From assembly GCF_008642315.1 (NCBI RefSeq), contig NZ_CP029192.1:4030001-4094000 (forward strand): DNA of 64,000 nt. The letters are read 5' to 3'. This document shows positions 55,825 to 64,000 of this stretch, one piece after another (within the stretch, counting starts at the first letter, position 1; each line of letters starts with the position of its first letter). A model generated the notes under the pieces. The model saw nothing but the letters and a program-made list of their open reading frames with translations. It was not told where the DNA came from and made no database searches. The DNA comes from Streptomyces venezuelae (GTDB lineage Bacteria; Actinomycetota; Actinomycetes; Streptomycetales; Streptomycetaceae). Made by a program: the position numbers and the translations under genes.

Positions 55825-55987
55825 GGCCAGAAACTTACCGCGCGTAGGCGAAGTGTGGTGCCCCGCCCGGCAAAAAGCAGTCATCGCGGCCGTAACTCGT
55901 CTCAACCCGCCGCCCCTCCCTCACTCTGATTCAGTGGTCAACTTCCACCGCGACCACGGAACTTCTCGGCGCTTTTCTTGATCATCT

Positions 55988-56959
55988 TCAGATGAGGCCC
56001 TTCGACTTCAGATACTCCGTGGCGACATCCGCTTCCTTCTGACGCTCCTCGTCGACCTTCCGGTTGAGTTCGATGAGGTCGTCCGTGGTGAGCGTCTCGG
56101 TGAGCTTGCCGAGCGCGTCGGCTATCTCCTTGCTGCCGGCGTCCTTCGCGTTCACCACCGGAAGGATGTTGTCCGCGTTCTGCAGCTTCTTGTCGTCCTC
56201 GAGGATGACGAGGTCGTAGTTCTTCAGGGTCGCGTCGGTCGTCGTGGTCAGCACCAGTTGGTCCGTGCCGTTCTTGACGGCCTGCTTCGACTGGGTGGTG
56301 CCGACGCCCTTGGGGTCGATTCCGGTGACGTCGATGCCGTACTTCGTCTTCAGACCCGGCGCGCAGAACGGGCGGGACTCGCATTCGTCGCCCGCCGCGA
56401 TCTTGACCTTCTCCCCCGACTTGCCGAGATCCGAGAGCGTCTTGAGCTTGTGCTCCTTCGCGTATTCCTTGGAGACCGCGAACGCGTTCTGGTCGACCGC
56501 CTCACCGGCCGGAAGCACCTTCAGGCCCTTCGGCTCCGCGAGCTTCTTCAGCTCGCCCACCGTGGCATCCGTATCACTGGAGGCGAGCATCTCGGCCTTC
56601 GGGCCGTTCTTCTCCCGGTTGAGGAATTCCGTGAGCGTCGCCGCGTATTCGGGAGCGACGTCGATCGAGCCCTTCTCCAGTTCGGGCTTGTAGATCTCGC
56701 GGTTCTGCACGGTCTTGACCTGCGCGTCGTAACCGGCCTTCTCCAGGACGCCCACATAGAGCTCGGCGAGCACCTTCTGTTCGGTGAACCGCGCGGAACC
56801 CACCACGAGCGAGCCCTTCTTGTCACCGCCCGCCTTGTCCGACCCCTTGCCGTCGTCCTCCAGGCTGTCCCCGCCGCACGCGGCGAGACCCGCGGTCAGC
56901 GCCACGACGGCCGCGGCCGCCCCTGCCATCCGTCGCGCGCGACGCGTTGTGCTGTTCAT
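55988..56959 (-). CDS. glycine betaine/osmoprotectant ABC transporter substrate-binding lipoprotein
   Basis: A 323-residue lipoprotein. The signal peptide ends in GLAAC (Cys about 28). The mature OpuAC/ProX-like domain begins LVVGSARFTEQKVLAELY and has VQNREIYKPELEKGSIDVAPEYAATL, which fits the choline/betaine-binding OsmF/OpuC fold. It ends KLTETLTTDDLIELNRKVD. It is the last gene of a three-gene minus-strand unit with the two permease genes, 87 bp apart. Osmoprotection is probable but the exact ligand is not shown. Confidence 0.9.
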   Translation of the reverse strand: MNSTTRRARRMAGAAAAVVALTAGLAACGGDSLEDDGKGSDKAGGDKKGSLVVGSARFTEQKVLAELYVGVLEKAGYDAQVKTVQNREIYKPELEKGSIDVAPEYAATLTEFLNREKNGPKAEMLASSDTDATVGELKKLAEPKGLKVLPAGEAVDQNAFAVSKEYAKEHKLKTLSDLGKSGEKVKIAAGDECESRPFCAPGLKTKYGIDVTGIDPKGVGTTQSKQAVKNGTDQLVLTTTTDATLKNYDLVILEDDKKLQNADNILPVVNAKDAGSKEIADALGKLTETLTTDDLIELNRKVDEERQKEADVATEYLKSKGLI

Positions 56960-57046
56960 GGGTGAACCACCATTTCGAAAGGAAAGAAAGGAACCAGAAC
57001 TCACGGCCGCCGACCGCCGGCGCCGGCCACCACCGCCGAAGGCGCC

Positions 57047-57709
57047 TCAGCGCCGCATCGGGTCGAAGAGCCGCCCCGCCACCACAAGGACCCCCTCCAC
57101 GAGGAGCGCGAGCAGCGCCACGAGGACGGCGCCCGCCACCACTTGCGGGGTGTTCTGCAGGTTGAACCCGGCCGTGATGATCCGGCCGAGACCGCCCTCG
57201 CCCGCCATCGCGGCGAGCGTGGCCGTCGCGACGACCTGCACCCCCGCGGACCGTATGCCGGTCATGATCAGCGGGTACGCGAGCGGCAGCTCGACCCGCG
57301 CGAACAGCTGGCCGCCGCTCATCCCCATCCCGCGCGCGGCCTCCACCACCGCGCGGTCGACCTCCCGCATCCCGAGATAGGCGTTGGTCAGCAGCGGCGG
57401 CACGGCGAAGAGCACCAGCGCGATCAGCGTCGGCGCGTCACCGTGCTCGCCGAGGGGCGTGAGCGTGAGCAGGATCAGCAGGGCCAGCGTGGGCACCGCG
57501 CGGCCGACGTTGGAGATGTTGACGGCCAGAGCGCCGCCCTTGCCTATGTGCCCGAGATACAGCGCAAGGGGCAACGCGATGGCGCAGGCCACGGCGAGGC
57601 AGACCCCACTGAAGTACAGGTGCTCGGCGAGGCGGTGCCAGACGCCCCTCTCGCCCTCCCAGTTGGCGGCTGTGGTCAGCCAGTCCCAGGCTCCCGTGAT
57701 CGCGTTCAT
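57047..57709 (-). CDS. osmoprotectant ABC transporter permease (OpuCB/OpuCD type)
   Basis: A 220-residue permease with five to six membrane helices and the family motif EAARGMGMSGGQLFARVELPLAYPLI, the EAA loop that docks on the ATPase. NVGRAVPTLALLILL and GLGRIITAG are conserved. It overlaps the upstream permease gene as ATGA and is followed by the substrate-binding gene. Confidence 0.93.
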   Translation of the reverse strand: MNAITGAWDWLTTAANWEGERGVWHRLAEHLYFSGVCLAVACAIALPLALYLGHIGKGGALAVNISNVGRAVPTLALLILLTLTPLGEHGDAPTLIALVLFAVPPLLTNAYLGMREVDRAVVEAARGMGMSGGQLFARVELPLAYPLIMTGIRSAGVQVVATATLAAMAGEGGLGRIITAGFNLQNTPQVVAGAVLVALLALLVEGVLVVAGRLFDPMRR

Positions 57710-58434
57710 GCGGGCTCAGCCACCTTCGTCACGGCCGCCTCGCGCGACGCCCGGCTCGTCCGTGTGCGACGGGCTCTCGTCCACGGGGTCAGCCATCTTT
57801 GAAGCCCGAGCAGCAGCAGGTCGGCGACCACGGCGAGGAGCACGCAGAGCACCGACGCCGTCAGGACCTGCGCCTTGAAGGTCGTGTCGAGGCCGTCGAG
57901 GATGAGGGTGCCCAGGCCTCCGTAGTCCACGATCGCGCCGACGGTGGTCAGGGCGACCGTGGAGACCGTGGCGATGCGCACACCGGCGAGCAGCGCGGGC
58001 AGCGCGAGCGGCAGCTCCACCTCCCACAACAGCCTCAACGGGCCGTACCCCATGCCCTTGGCGGCGTCCCTGGCCTCCTCGGGGACGGCCTGGAGGCCGG
58101 CCAGGATGTTCCGCACGAGGACCGTCAGCGAGTACAGGACGAGGCCGGTGACGACCAGGGAGACGGAGAGCCCGAAGAAGGGCAGGAGCAGCGAGAACAT
58201 GGCCAGCGAAGGGACCGAGTAGAGCACGGTCGTCACGCCGAGGATCGGGCCCGCGAGGAAGCGGAAGCGCCGTGCGAGCAGCGCGAGCGGCAGGGCGACG
58301 GCGACCCCGATCACCACGGAGACGACGGTGATCCCGACGTGCTCAAGGGTCGCGTCGATCAACTCCTGGCTGCGGGTGCGGAGATATTCCCCGCAGATCC
58401 AGTCGTTCGTCACCAGACAGTTCTGCTCGGCCAC
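57706..58434 (-). CDS. osmoprotectant ABC transporter permease (OpuCB type)
   Basis: A 242-residue permease, first gene of the minus-strand unit. It has LARRFRFLAGPILGVTTVLYSVPSLAMF, and the EAA loop EEARDAAKGMGYGPLRLLWEVELPL. About six helices. The GTG start at 58434 has GGAGG 8 bp upstream. It faces the ATPase gene on the other strand across 158 bp; both units would be needed for a working transporter. Confidence 0.92.
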   Translation of the reverse strand: MAEQNCLVTNDWICGEYLRTRSQELIDATLEHVGITVVSVVIGVAVALPLALLARRFRFLAGPILGVTTVLYSVPSLAMFSLLLPFFGLSVSLVVTGLVLYSLTVLVRNILAGLQAVPEEARDAAKGMGYGPLRLLWEVELPLALPALLAGVRIATVSTVALTTVGAIVDYGGLGTLILDGLDTTFKAQVLTASVLCVLLAVVADLLLLGLQRWLTPWTRARRTRTSRASREAAVTKVAEPA

Positions 58435-58592
58435 GCGCCCCACCTCCCCCGAATTCCCGAACGTATGCCGTACACACGTCCCCCCGTGTCTGGCGACCCT
58501 AACGCGAGGCACCGACAATCGCAGTGAGTCGTTGTACGGCCGCAACACGGCCGTCACGCAAAGCCCCTCGCCGCCCTCCACAATGGGGAACC

Positions 58593-59747
58593 ATGATCCG
58601 GTTCGAGCACGTCACCAAGCGGTACGCGGACGGCACCACGGCCGTCGACGATCTGTCCTTCGAGGTCAACGAGGGCGAACTGGTCACGCTCGTCGGCCCG
58701 TCCGGCTGCGGCAAGACGACGACGATGAAAATGGTGAACCGGCTCATCGAACCGAGCGAGGGCCGCATATTCGTCGACGGCGACGACATATCCGGAATCG
58801 ATCCCGTGCAACTGCGGCGCCGTATCGGCTATGTGATCCAGCAGGTCGGCCTCTTCCCGCACAAGACGGTGCTGGAGAACACGGCGACCGTCCCGCACCT
58901 CCTCGGCGTCAAGCGCGGCAAGGCCCGCGAGCGCGCCGCCGAACTCCTCGACCTGGTCGGCCTCGACCCCGCCGTCTTCGGCGACCGCTACCCCGAGCAG
59001 CTCTCGGGCGGCCAGCGCCAACGCGTCGGCGTGGCCCGCGCCCTGGCCGCCGACCCGCCGGTGCTGCTGATGGACGAGCCCTTCGGGGCGGTCGACCCGG
59101 TCGTACGCGAGCACTTGCAGAACGAGTTCCTCCGGCTCCAGCAGGCCGTGCGCAAGACGGTGCTCTTCGTCACGCACGACATCGAGGAGGCGGTCCGTCT
59201 CGGGGATCGCATCGCGGTCTACGGAGAGGGCCGCATCGAGCAGTTCGACTCTCCGTCGACGGTCCTCGGGGCGCCCGCGAACGACTACGTGGCGGACTTC
59301 GTCGGCGCGGACCGCGGCCTGAAGCGGCTCTCCGTGACGCCGATCGAGGAGGGCGACCTGGAACAGCCGCCCGTGGTGCATCTCGACGACGCGCTGCCCA
59401 AGGAGCTCGACGCGCGCTGGGCCGTCGTCCTGGACGCCGAGAACAACCTGCACGGCTGGCTCTCGGCCGAGCACGCGCGCGCGGGGAGCGGCACGGTGCG
59501 CGAGCACGCCCGCCGCATGGAGGCGTGGCTCCCGGTCGGCGCGAGTCTGAAGCAGGCGTTCGCGACGATGCTGCAGCACGACGCGGGCTGGATCGCGGTC
59601 ATCGACAAGGACAGCGAGGGCCGCTTCCTGGGCGTGCTGACACCGGCCCGGCTGCACGAGGCGCTGCGGCGCTCGACGGCGGCGGACGCGCGGGACATCG
59701 CCCGCGCGGAGGTCGAGTTGGAGACGGTGGCGGCGATAGACGGCTAG
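58593..59747 (+). CDS. osmoprotectant ABC transporter ATPase with CBS-like C terminus (OpuCA type)
   Basis: A 384-residue ATPase. Walker A GPSGCGKTT (35-43), Q-loop in IQQVGLFPH, LSGGQRQRVGVARAL near 138, Walker B LLMDEPFGAVDP near 158 and switch His in THDIEEA. The C-terminal 120 residues (HGWLSAEHARAG and WIAVIDKDSEGRFLGVLT) resemble CBS modules that sense ionic strength in OpuCA. No Shine-Dalgarno is seen near the ATG. It is divergent from the permeases. Its stop codon is the same CTAG as the esterase stop on the other strand. Confidence 0.93.
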   Translation: MIRFEHVTKRYADGTTAVDDLSFEVNEGELVTLVGPSGCGKTTTMKMVNRLIEPSEGRIFVDGDDISGIDPVQLRRRIGYVIQQVGLFPHKTVLENTATVPHLLGVKRGKARERAAELLDLVGLDPAVFGDRYPEQLSGGQRQRVGVARALAADPPVLLMDEPFGAVDPVVREHLQNEFLRLQQAVRKTVLFVTHDIEEAVRLGDRIAVYGEGRIEQFDSPSTVLGAPANDYVADFVGADRGLKRLSVTPIEEGDLEQPPVVHLDDALPKELDARWAVVLDAENNLHGWLSAEHARAGSGTVREHARRMEAWLPVGASLKQAFATMLQHDAGWIAVIDKDSEGRFLGVLTPARLHEALRRSTAADARDIARAEVELETVAAIDG

Positions 59748-60862
59748 TCGGCGCTCAGCCGCCCGCTGATCCACTCCAGCGTCGCCGGGATCTCCCGGCG
59801 CCAGGTGTTGAAGTTGTGCCCGCCGCTCTCGAGCGTGATCGACGAGACGCGCGTGGGCGCCTTCACCTTGTCGATGAACTTGAGGGTGTCGTGGTAGTTG
59901 CCCTCGCCCTTCTTGCTGGTGGTCACGAGGAGGGACGTCTTGGGCGGCGGCATGTGGTCGAGGTACCAGTCCAGGTCGGCGCGCTGCTTGAGCTCCTTGT
60001 CGCCGTGGAACAGGTCTCCCGTGGTGACGTCGATGGGCGCCTTGTAGTACGCGGACAGGCCCGCTCCGGCGCCGTACGTGCCCGGGTGGTGCATGGCGAG
60101 CTTCAGCGCGCAGTAGCCGCCGGTGGAGTCGCCGATGATGCCGAGGTTCTGTCCCTTGCTGCCCACCCTGTAGTGGCCGGATATCGCTTGGGGCAGGTCC
60201 TTGGCGAAGAACGTCTCGGTCTGCGGGCCGCCCGGCACGTCCACGCACTCGGTGTCGCGCGGCGGCGCGACGGTCGGCCGCATCATGACGAGGATCATCG
60301 GCTGCATCTTGCCGTCGGCCGCCTGCTTGTGCGCGGTCTGCGGGTAGTGCAGGCCCTTGATGAGGGCTTCCGCGGTGCCGGGGTAGCCGGTGAGCACCAC
60401 GGCCGCGGGGAACTTGCGGTCCTTGTACTGCGGCTGGAAGTACTCGGGCGGCAGGTAGACATAGGCGGGGCTGCCGATGTCGGACACCTGCCCGCCGATC
60501 TCGACCTTCTGGATCTGGCCCCCGACGGAGGGCCGGCCGCCGCCCGGCACGTTCACGGTCTGGGTGTCGACGACCCTGACGGGTCCCGCTCCTTTGGCCG
60601 GGTCGTGGTCCACCACCACTCCGGGAGCCGTCTCCTGGCCGAAGAGGTCCGCCCACGTGGCGTAGAAGCCGAAGGCCTGGTTGGCCGCGAGACCCACCGA
60701 GGCGAAGACCGCGACCTGGGTGGCGAGGAGCAGCCCGACACGGCCCGTGATCGCCTTCCAGCTGCGGCGGGCGAGCCGCGGCCAGAGCCAGATCGTGCCG
60801 ACGAAGAACAGCACCGCCAGCAAGACCGCAAGGGCGAGGACCTTGTTGCTCGTGAGACCCAT
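59744..60862 (-). CDS. membrane-anchored esterase/mycolyltransferase-like alpha/beta hydrolase
   Basis: A 372-residue protein. Two membrane helices (5-30, 42-65) lead to an outer alpha/beta hydrolase domain of the esterase D/antigen 85 type. The nucleophile lies in GDSTGG, a conserved SAYYKAPIDV loop follows, and the catalytic His is in LESGGHNF. Length and N-terminal helices fit Streptomyces surface esterases near mprF-like genes. Substrate unknown. The stop overlaps the transporter ATPase stop by 4 nt. Confidence 0.87.
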   Translation of the reverse strand: MGLTSNKVLALAVLLAVLFFVGTIWLWPRLARRSWKAITGRVGLLLATQVAVFASVGLAANQAFGFYATWADLFGQETAPGVVVDHDPAKGAGPVRVVDTQTVNVPGGGRPSVGGQIQKVEIGGQVSDIGSPAYVYLPPEYFQPQYKDRKFPAAVVLTGYPGTAEALIKGLHYPQTAHKQAADGKMQPMILVMMRPTVAPPRDTECVDVPGGPQTETFFAKDLPQAISGHYRVGSKGQNLGIIGDSTGGYCALKLAMHHPGTYGAGAGLSAYYKAPIDVTTGDLFHGDKELKQRADLDWYLDHMPPPKTSLLVTTSKKGEGNYHDTLKFIDKVKAPTRVSSITLESGGHNFNTWRREIPATLEWISGRLSAD

Positions 60863-61098
60863 GGGGAGTTCTGCCTGCGCTTTCTAACCTGTGCCGGGCG
60901 CGTGCCTCGGCTTGACCGGACCCTGGACGGCCCGGCCGGCGGAGGTGCCGCGGGCCCGTCGGGGCCTGCCAGAGCATTTCCAGCCGTTTCCGGTCGGGAA
61001 TGAACCCGTCTCCCTGAAGGACCGTCCTAGAGGGCGCAATGTAGCCGGATGCGCTTTTGGCACCGGATTAAAGCTCTCTCGCAGAACTACGGGATGCG

Positions 61099-62943
61099 AT
61101 GTCTGTCAGGATAGATGGGGAAATGTCGGGCGGGGTTCCGGACAGTGAGGTGCGCCACCGCGACGGTCGGCTGCACAAAGTGCTGCGCGGACCACGCCCC
61201 GAGGCGGTGCCCACCCTGGTCGCCAGAGCCTGCGCCCTCGTCGGCCTCCTGAACGTCGCGGCAGGAGTCTTCCCCCGCTTCCGGCACAGCCGCATGCATG
61301 CCATCGCCGAGGTCCTGCCGGGCGCGCTCGGCCCCTTCGCCGCCGCCCTCGCCCTGAGCTCCGGCATCCTCCTGCTGCTGCTCGCGCACGGCCTGCGGCG
61401 CCACAAGCGGCGGGCCTGGCGGGCCGCCGTGGTGCTGCTGCCCGCGGGTGCCGTGGCGCAGTTCGCGTACCGGCACTCGATCATCGGCGTCGTGATCTCG
61501 GTCGCGCTCCTGGCGCTGCTGTTGCGCCATCGGAGTGAGTTCACCGCGCTGCCCGACCCGCGCAGCCGCTGGCGTGCCCTGGCCAATTTCGTCCTCCTCG
61601 GTGCCGGATCGATTCTGCTGGGCCTGGTGATCGTCAGCGTCCACCCCGGCAAGACCATCGGTGACCCCGGCATCACGGATCGCCTGGAGCACGTCCTCTA
61701 CGGACTCTTCGGCTTCGAAGGCCCGGTCGACTACTACGGACGCACGTCCTGGACGGTCGGTTTCTCCCTCGGCGCCCTCGGCATGCTCACCGCCCTCACC
61801 ACCATCTACCTGGCCTTCCGCCCCGAGCACCCGGCCGCGCGTCTCACCGAGGACGACGAGACGAAGCTGCGCGCGCTGCTCGACAAGCACGGCGGCCGCG
61901 ACTCCCTCGGCCACTTCGCGCTCCGCCGCGACAAGGGCGTCGTCTTCTCCCCCAGCGGCAAGGCCGCCGTCACCTACCGCGTCGTCTCCGGAGTGATGCT
62001 CGCCAGCGGCGACCCGATCGGCGACGTCGAGGCCTGGCCCGGCGCGATCGAGCGCTTCATGGACGAGGCGAAGGCCCACTCCTGGACACCGGCTGTCATG
62101 GGCTGCTCCGAGACAGGCGGCGAGGTCTGGACGCGGGAGACCGGTCTGGACGCCCTCGAACTGGGTGACGAGGCGGTGGTGGACGTCGCGGATTTCTCCC
62201 TGTCCGGGCGTGCGATGCGAAACGTACGCCAGATGGTCAAGCGGATCGAGCGCAATGGCTACGAGACGCGCGTACGGCGCATCCGTGACCTGGGCGAGCA
62301 GGAGCTCACCCGAATCCAGCGGGCCGCCGAGGACTGGCGCGGCACCGACACCGAGCGCGGCTTCTCGATGGCCCTCGGGCGCATCGGCGACCCGGGCGAC
62401 GGCGACTGTCTGATCGCCACCGCCCACAAGGCCGACGAGGAGCCGGGCCCCTACGGCGACCTGAAGGCCGTCCTCCACTTCGTCCCGTGGGGCAAGGACG
62501 GCGTCTCCCTGGACCTCATGCGCCGCGACCGCGCGGCCGACCCCGGCATGAACGAACTCCTCATCGTCGCCGCCCTGCAGGCGGCCCCGAAGCTCGGCAT
62601 CGCGCGCGTGTCCCTCAACTTCGCCATGTTCCGCGCGGCCCTCGCCCGCGGCGAGAAGATCGGCGCCGGCCCGGTCCTGCGCGCCTGGCGCGGCCTGCTG
62701 GTCTTCCTGTCCCGCTGGTTCCAGATCGAGTCCCTGTACAAGTTCAACGCGAAGTTCCGCCCCCGCTGGGAGCCCCGCTTCGTCGTCTACCGCTCCAGCA
62801 AGGACCTCCCCCGCATCGGCTTCGCCGCGATGCAGGCCGAGGGCTTCGTCACGCTCGCCCTGCCGCGCTTCCTGCGCCGGGGCGCGCCCCAGCGCCGCCC
62901 CTGCCCGCACCGGGCCGCGGAACGGGAGGTCCAGGCGGCGTAA
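61099..62943 (+). CDS. MprF-like lysyl-phosphatidylglycerol synthetase family protein (DUF2156)
   Basis: A 614-residue membrane enzyme. Four to six helices span about 40-240, then a cytoplasmic DUF2156 domain with SPSGKAAVTYRVVSGVMLASGDP, AKAHSWTPAVMGCSE and NVRQMVKRIERNGYE. This is the aminoacyl-phosphatidylglycerol transferase fold that uses aminoacyl-tRNA; it lacks the flippase half of full MprF. It would lower net membrane negative charge and resist cationic peptides. The ATG at 61099 is used; another ATG eight codons on is possible. No sigma-E promoter was confidently found upstream. Confidence 0.87.
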   Translation: MSVRIDGEMSGGVPDSEVRHRDGRLHKVLRGPRPEAVPTLVARACALVGLLNVAAGVFPRFRHSRMHAIAEVLPGALGPFAAALALSSGILLLLLAHGLRRHKRRAWRAAVVLLPAGAVAQFAYRHSIIGVVISVALLALLLRHRSEFTALPDPRSRWRALANFVLLGAGSILLGLVIVSVHPGKTIGDPGITDRLEHVLYGLFGFEGPVDYYGRTSWTVGFSLGALGMLTALTTIYLAFRPEHPAARLTEDDETKLRALLDKHGGRDSLGHFALRRDKGVVFSPSGKAAVTYRVVSGVMLASGDPIGDVEAWPGAIERFMDEAKAHSWTPAVMGCSETGGEVWTRETGLDALELGDEAVVDVADFSLSGRAMRNVRQMVKRIERNGYETRVRRIRDLGEQELTRIQRAAEDWRGTDTERGFSMALGRIGDPGDGDCLIATAHKADEEPGPYGDLKAVLHFVPWGKDGVSLDLMRRDRAADPGMNELLIVAALQAAPKLGIARVSLNFAMFRAALARGEKIGAGPVLRAWRGLLVFLSRWFQIESLYKFNAKFRPRWEPRFVVYRSSKDLPRIGFAAMQAEGFVTLALPRFLRRGAPQRRPCPHRAAEREVQAA

Positions 62944-62973
62944 TCGCGCCGCTTTCGGGCCTAGGCTGGTGGT

Positions 62974-63846
62974 ATGAGTACGTTGCGCGGGCGGGGATCG
63001 GTCCAGGGGCTGCCGGAGTGGGACCGCTGTGCGGTCATGGGCGTGGTGAACGTGACGCCGGACTCCTTCTCCGACGGTGGCCGCTGGTTCGACACGACGG
63101 CCGCCGTCAAGCACGGCATCGACCTCGTCGCGCAGGGCGCCGACCTCGTCGACGTCGGCGGCGAGTCCACCCGCCCCGGCGCACCCCGCGTGGACGAGGA
63201 CGAGGAGCTCAAGCGCGTCGTGCCCGTCGTCCGGGGCCTTGCCGCGGAGGGTGTCACGGTCTCCGTGGACACGATGCGCGCCACCGTCGCCGAGCAGGCG
63301 CTCGCGGCGGGCGCCGTCCTCGTCAACGACGTCAGCGGCGGCCTCGCCGACCCGCGCATGGTTCCGGCGGTCGCCGCCGCGCACGCCCCCTTCGTGGTCA
63401 TGCACTGGCGCGGCTTCCTCACCGACATCCACGCCAAGCCGCACTACGAGGACGTGCTCTCCGAAGTCGTCGACGAGCTCCACGCACGCGTGCAGGCCGC
63501 CATCGAGGGCGGCATCGCCCCCGAGCGCATCGTCGTCGACCCGGGCCTCGGCTTCTCCAAGGAGGCCGAGCACGACCTGTCGCTCCTCGCCCACCTGGAG
63601 CGACTGCGCGAACTCGGCCACCCGATCCTCGTCGCCGCCTCCCGCAAGCGCTTCCTCGGCCGCGTCCTCGCCGGCCCGGAGGGCGCCCCGCCGCCCGCCC
63701 GCGAGCGCGACGCCGCCACCGCCGCCGTCTCCGCCATCGCCGCCCACCAGGGCGCCTGGGCGGTCCGCGTGCACGAGGTGCGGGCGACCGCCGACGCGGT
63801 CCGCGTCGCCCGCGCCGTGACCGGCGCGGCTGGCGGCCCTCGGTGA
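62974..63846 (+). CDS. folP: dihydropteroate synthase
   Basis: A 290-residue TIM-barrel enzyme that condenses p-aminobenzoate with hydroxymethyl-dihydropterin diphosphate in folate synthesis; target of sulfonamides. It has GVVNVTPDSFSDGG, VDVGGESTRPGA, VNDVSGG, VVDPGLGFSKEAEHDL and VAASRKRFLG. TAGGCT lies 6 bp before the ATG, a leaderless pattern. It is coupled by GTGA to the next gene. folB and folK would be expected downstream. Confidence 0.96.
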   Translation: MSTLRGRGSVQGLPEWDRCAVMGVVNVTPDSFSDGGRWFDTTAAVKHGIDLVAQGADLVDVGGESTRPGAPRVDEDEELKRVVPVVRGLAAEGVTVSVDTMRATVAEQALAAGAVLVNDVSGGLADPRMVPAVAAAHAPFVVMHWRGFLTDIHAKPHYEDVLSEVVDELHARVQAAIEGGIAPERIVVDPGLGFSKEAEHDLSLLAHLERLRELGHPILVAASRKRFLGRVLAGPEGAPPPARERDAATAAVSAIAAHQGAWAVRVHEVRATADAVRVARAVTGAAGGPR

Positions 63847-64000
63847 CCGCCGCGAGGACCGACATCGAGCAGGTACAACTCGCCAACACCGCCTTCTACG
63901 AAGCCCTCGAACGCGGCGACTTCGACGAGGTGTCCGACCTCTGGCTGGACTCCGAGGACACCCCGGAGGAATCGGGGGACGCCGAGGACGCCGAGGGCTC
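63843..64000 (+). CDS. NTF2-like (SnoaL/nuclear transport factor 2) protein, partial
   Basis: Only the first 52 codons are present: TDIEQVQLANTAFYEALERGDFDEVSDLWLD, typical of the start of an NTF2-like domain, then a very acidic stretch (DTPEESGDAEDAEG). The GTG overlaps the folP stop as GTGA. The C-terminal part lies beyond the window. Confidence 0.8.
   Translation, partial: MTAARTDIEQVQLANTAFYEALERGDFDEVSDLWLDSEDTPEESGDAEDAEG

Noticed and set aside
60880..61098. SigE-type promoter before the MprF-like gene
   Set aside because: AAC and TCT-like triplets occur but never at the 16-17 bp spacing.
61087..63774. Minus-strand open frame of 895 codons over the MprF-like gene and folP
   Set aside because: Antisense to two recognisable genes; no motif in its translation.

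Overview
The window is high-G+C actinobacterial DNA and almost certainly a Streptomyces chromosome core segment. Third codon positions are strongly G/C biased, so nearly every gene is shadowed by long antisense open frames. The gene order is also a known Streptomyces neighbourhood: radA-disA, mutY, sigE-cseA-cseB-cseC, clpC, an SCO3374-type gene, lsr2, argA, coaX-nadC-nadB-panC, nuoD2 and folP. No rRNA, tRNA, CRISPR array, insertion sequence or integrase was seen.

Region by region. 0-4.8 kb: the 5' part of ilvD behind a four-copy 16-bp repeat, a TetR regulator coupled to a sugar phosphate isomerase-like gene, a Ppx/GppA phosphatase and a cysteine-rich protein. 4.7-11.3 kb: a large membrane protein with a sigma-like N terminus and a BACON-like domain, radA, disA (c-di-AMP synthase), a membrane-anchored secreted protein and a PAP2 phosphatase. 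11.3-15.5 kb: a two-component system whose kinase has an unusual extracytoplasmic tail, a noncoding mosaic dominated by a 120-bp tandem repeat, and mutY. 15.5-22.5 kb: the sigE-cseABC cell-envelope stress operon, a DHA2 drug exporter divergent from a TetR regulator across a long inverted repeat, and an M23 peptidase.

22.9-32.9 kb is the accessory-looking part and the best candidate for an undescribed system. Three tandem, co-oriented, paralogous NACHT (STAND/NLR-like) NTPases of 1036, 850 and 861 residues lie here, with a DUF1016/YhcG PD-(D/E)XK nuclease between the first and second. A deletion scar that fused remnants of an anti-sigma-type ATPase gene and a DUF397 gene is in the same interval. 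The three NTPases share their architecture but differ at the N terminus and in the length of the C-terminal leucine-rich, possibly sensor, region. A phage-defence or conflict role is an inference from family and architecture.

33-40 kb returns to core genes: clpC, the SCO3374-type gene, lsr2, an ArgA-type acetyltransferase, a BlaI-type repressor and small membrane proteins. 40-45.6 kb is a tightly overlapped cofactor operon: DUF2520 protein, panC, a possible 20-codon ORF, nadB, nadC, coaX. 45.7-50.4 kb: a threonine-aldolase-like enzyme, a small protein, an ArsR-type regulator and a second two-component system. 50.5-55.8 kb: a MidA/NDUFAF7-type methyltransferase facing nuoD2, a pair of bacterial PH-domain membrane proteins and a coiled-coil membrane protein. 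56-64 kb: an osmoprotectant ABC transporter in two divergent units, a membrane esterase, an MprF-like protein, folP and the start of an NTF2-like gene.

Several starts carry a TAnnnT hexamer 6-7 bp before the codon and lack a Shine-Dalgarno, which suggests leaderless transcripts. ATGA/GTGA overlaps mark many coupled gene pairs. All functions are from reading the sequence and family knowledge; no database search was run.
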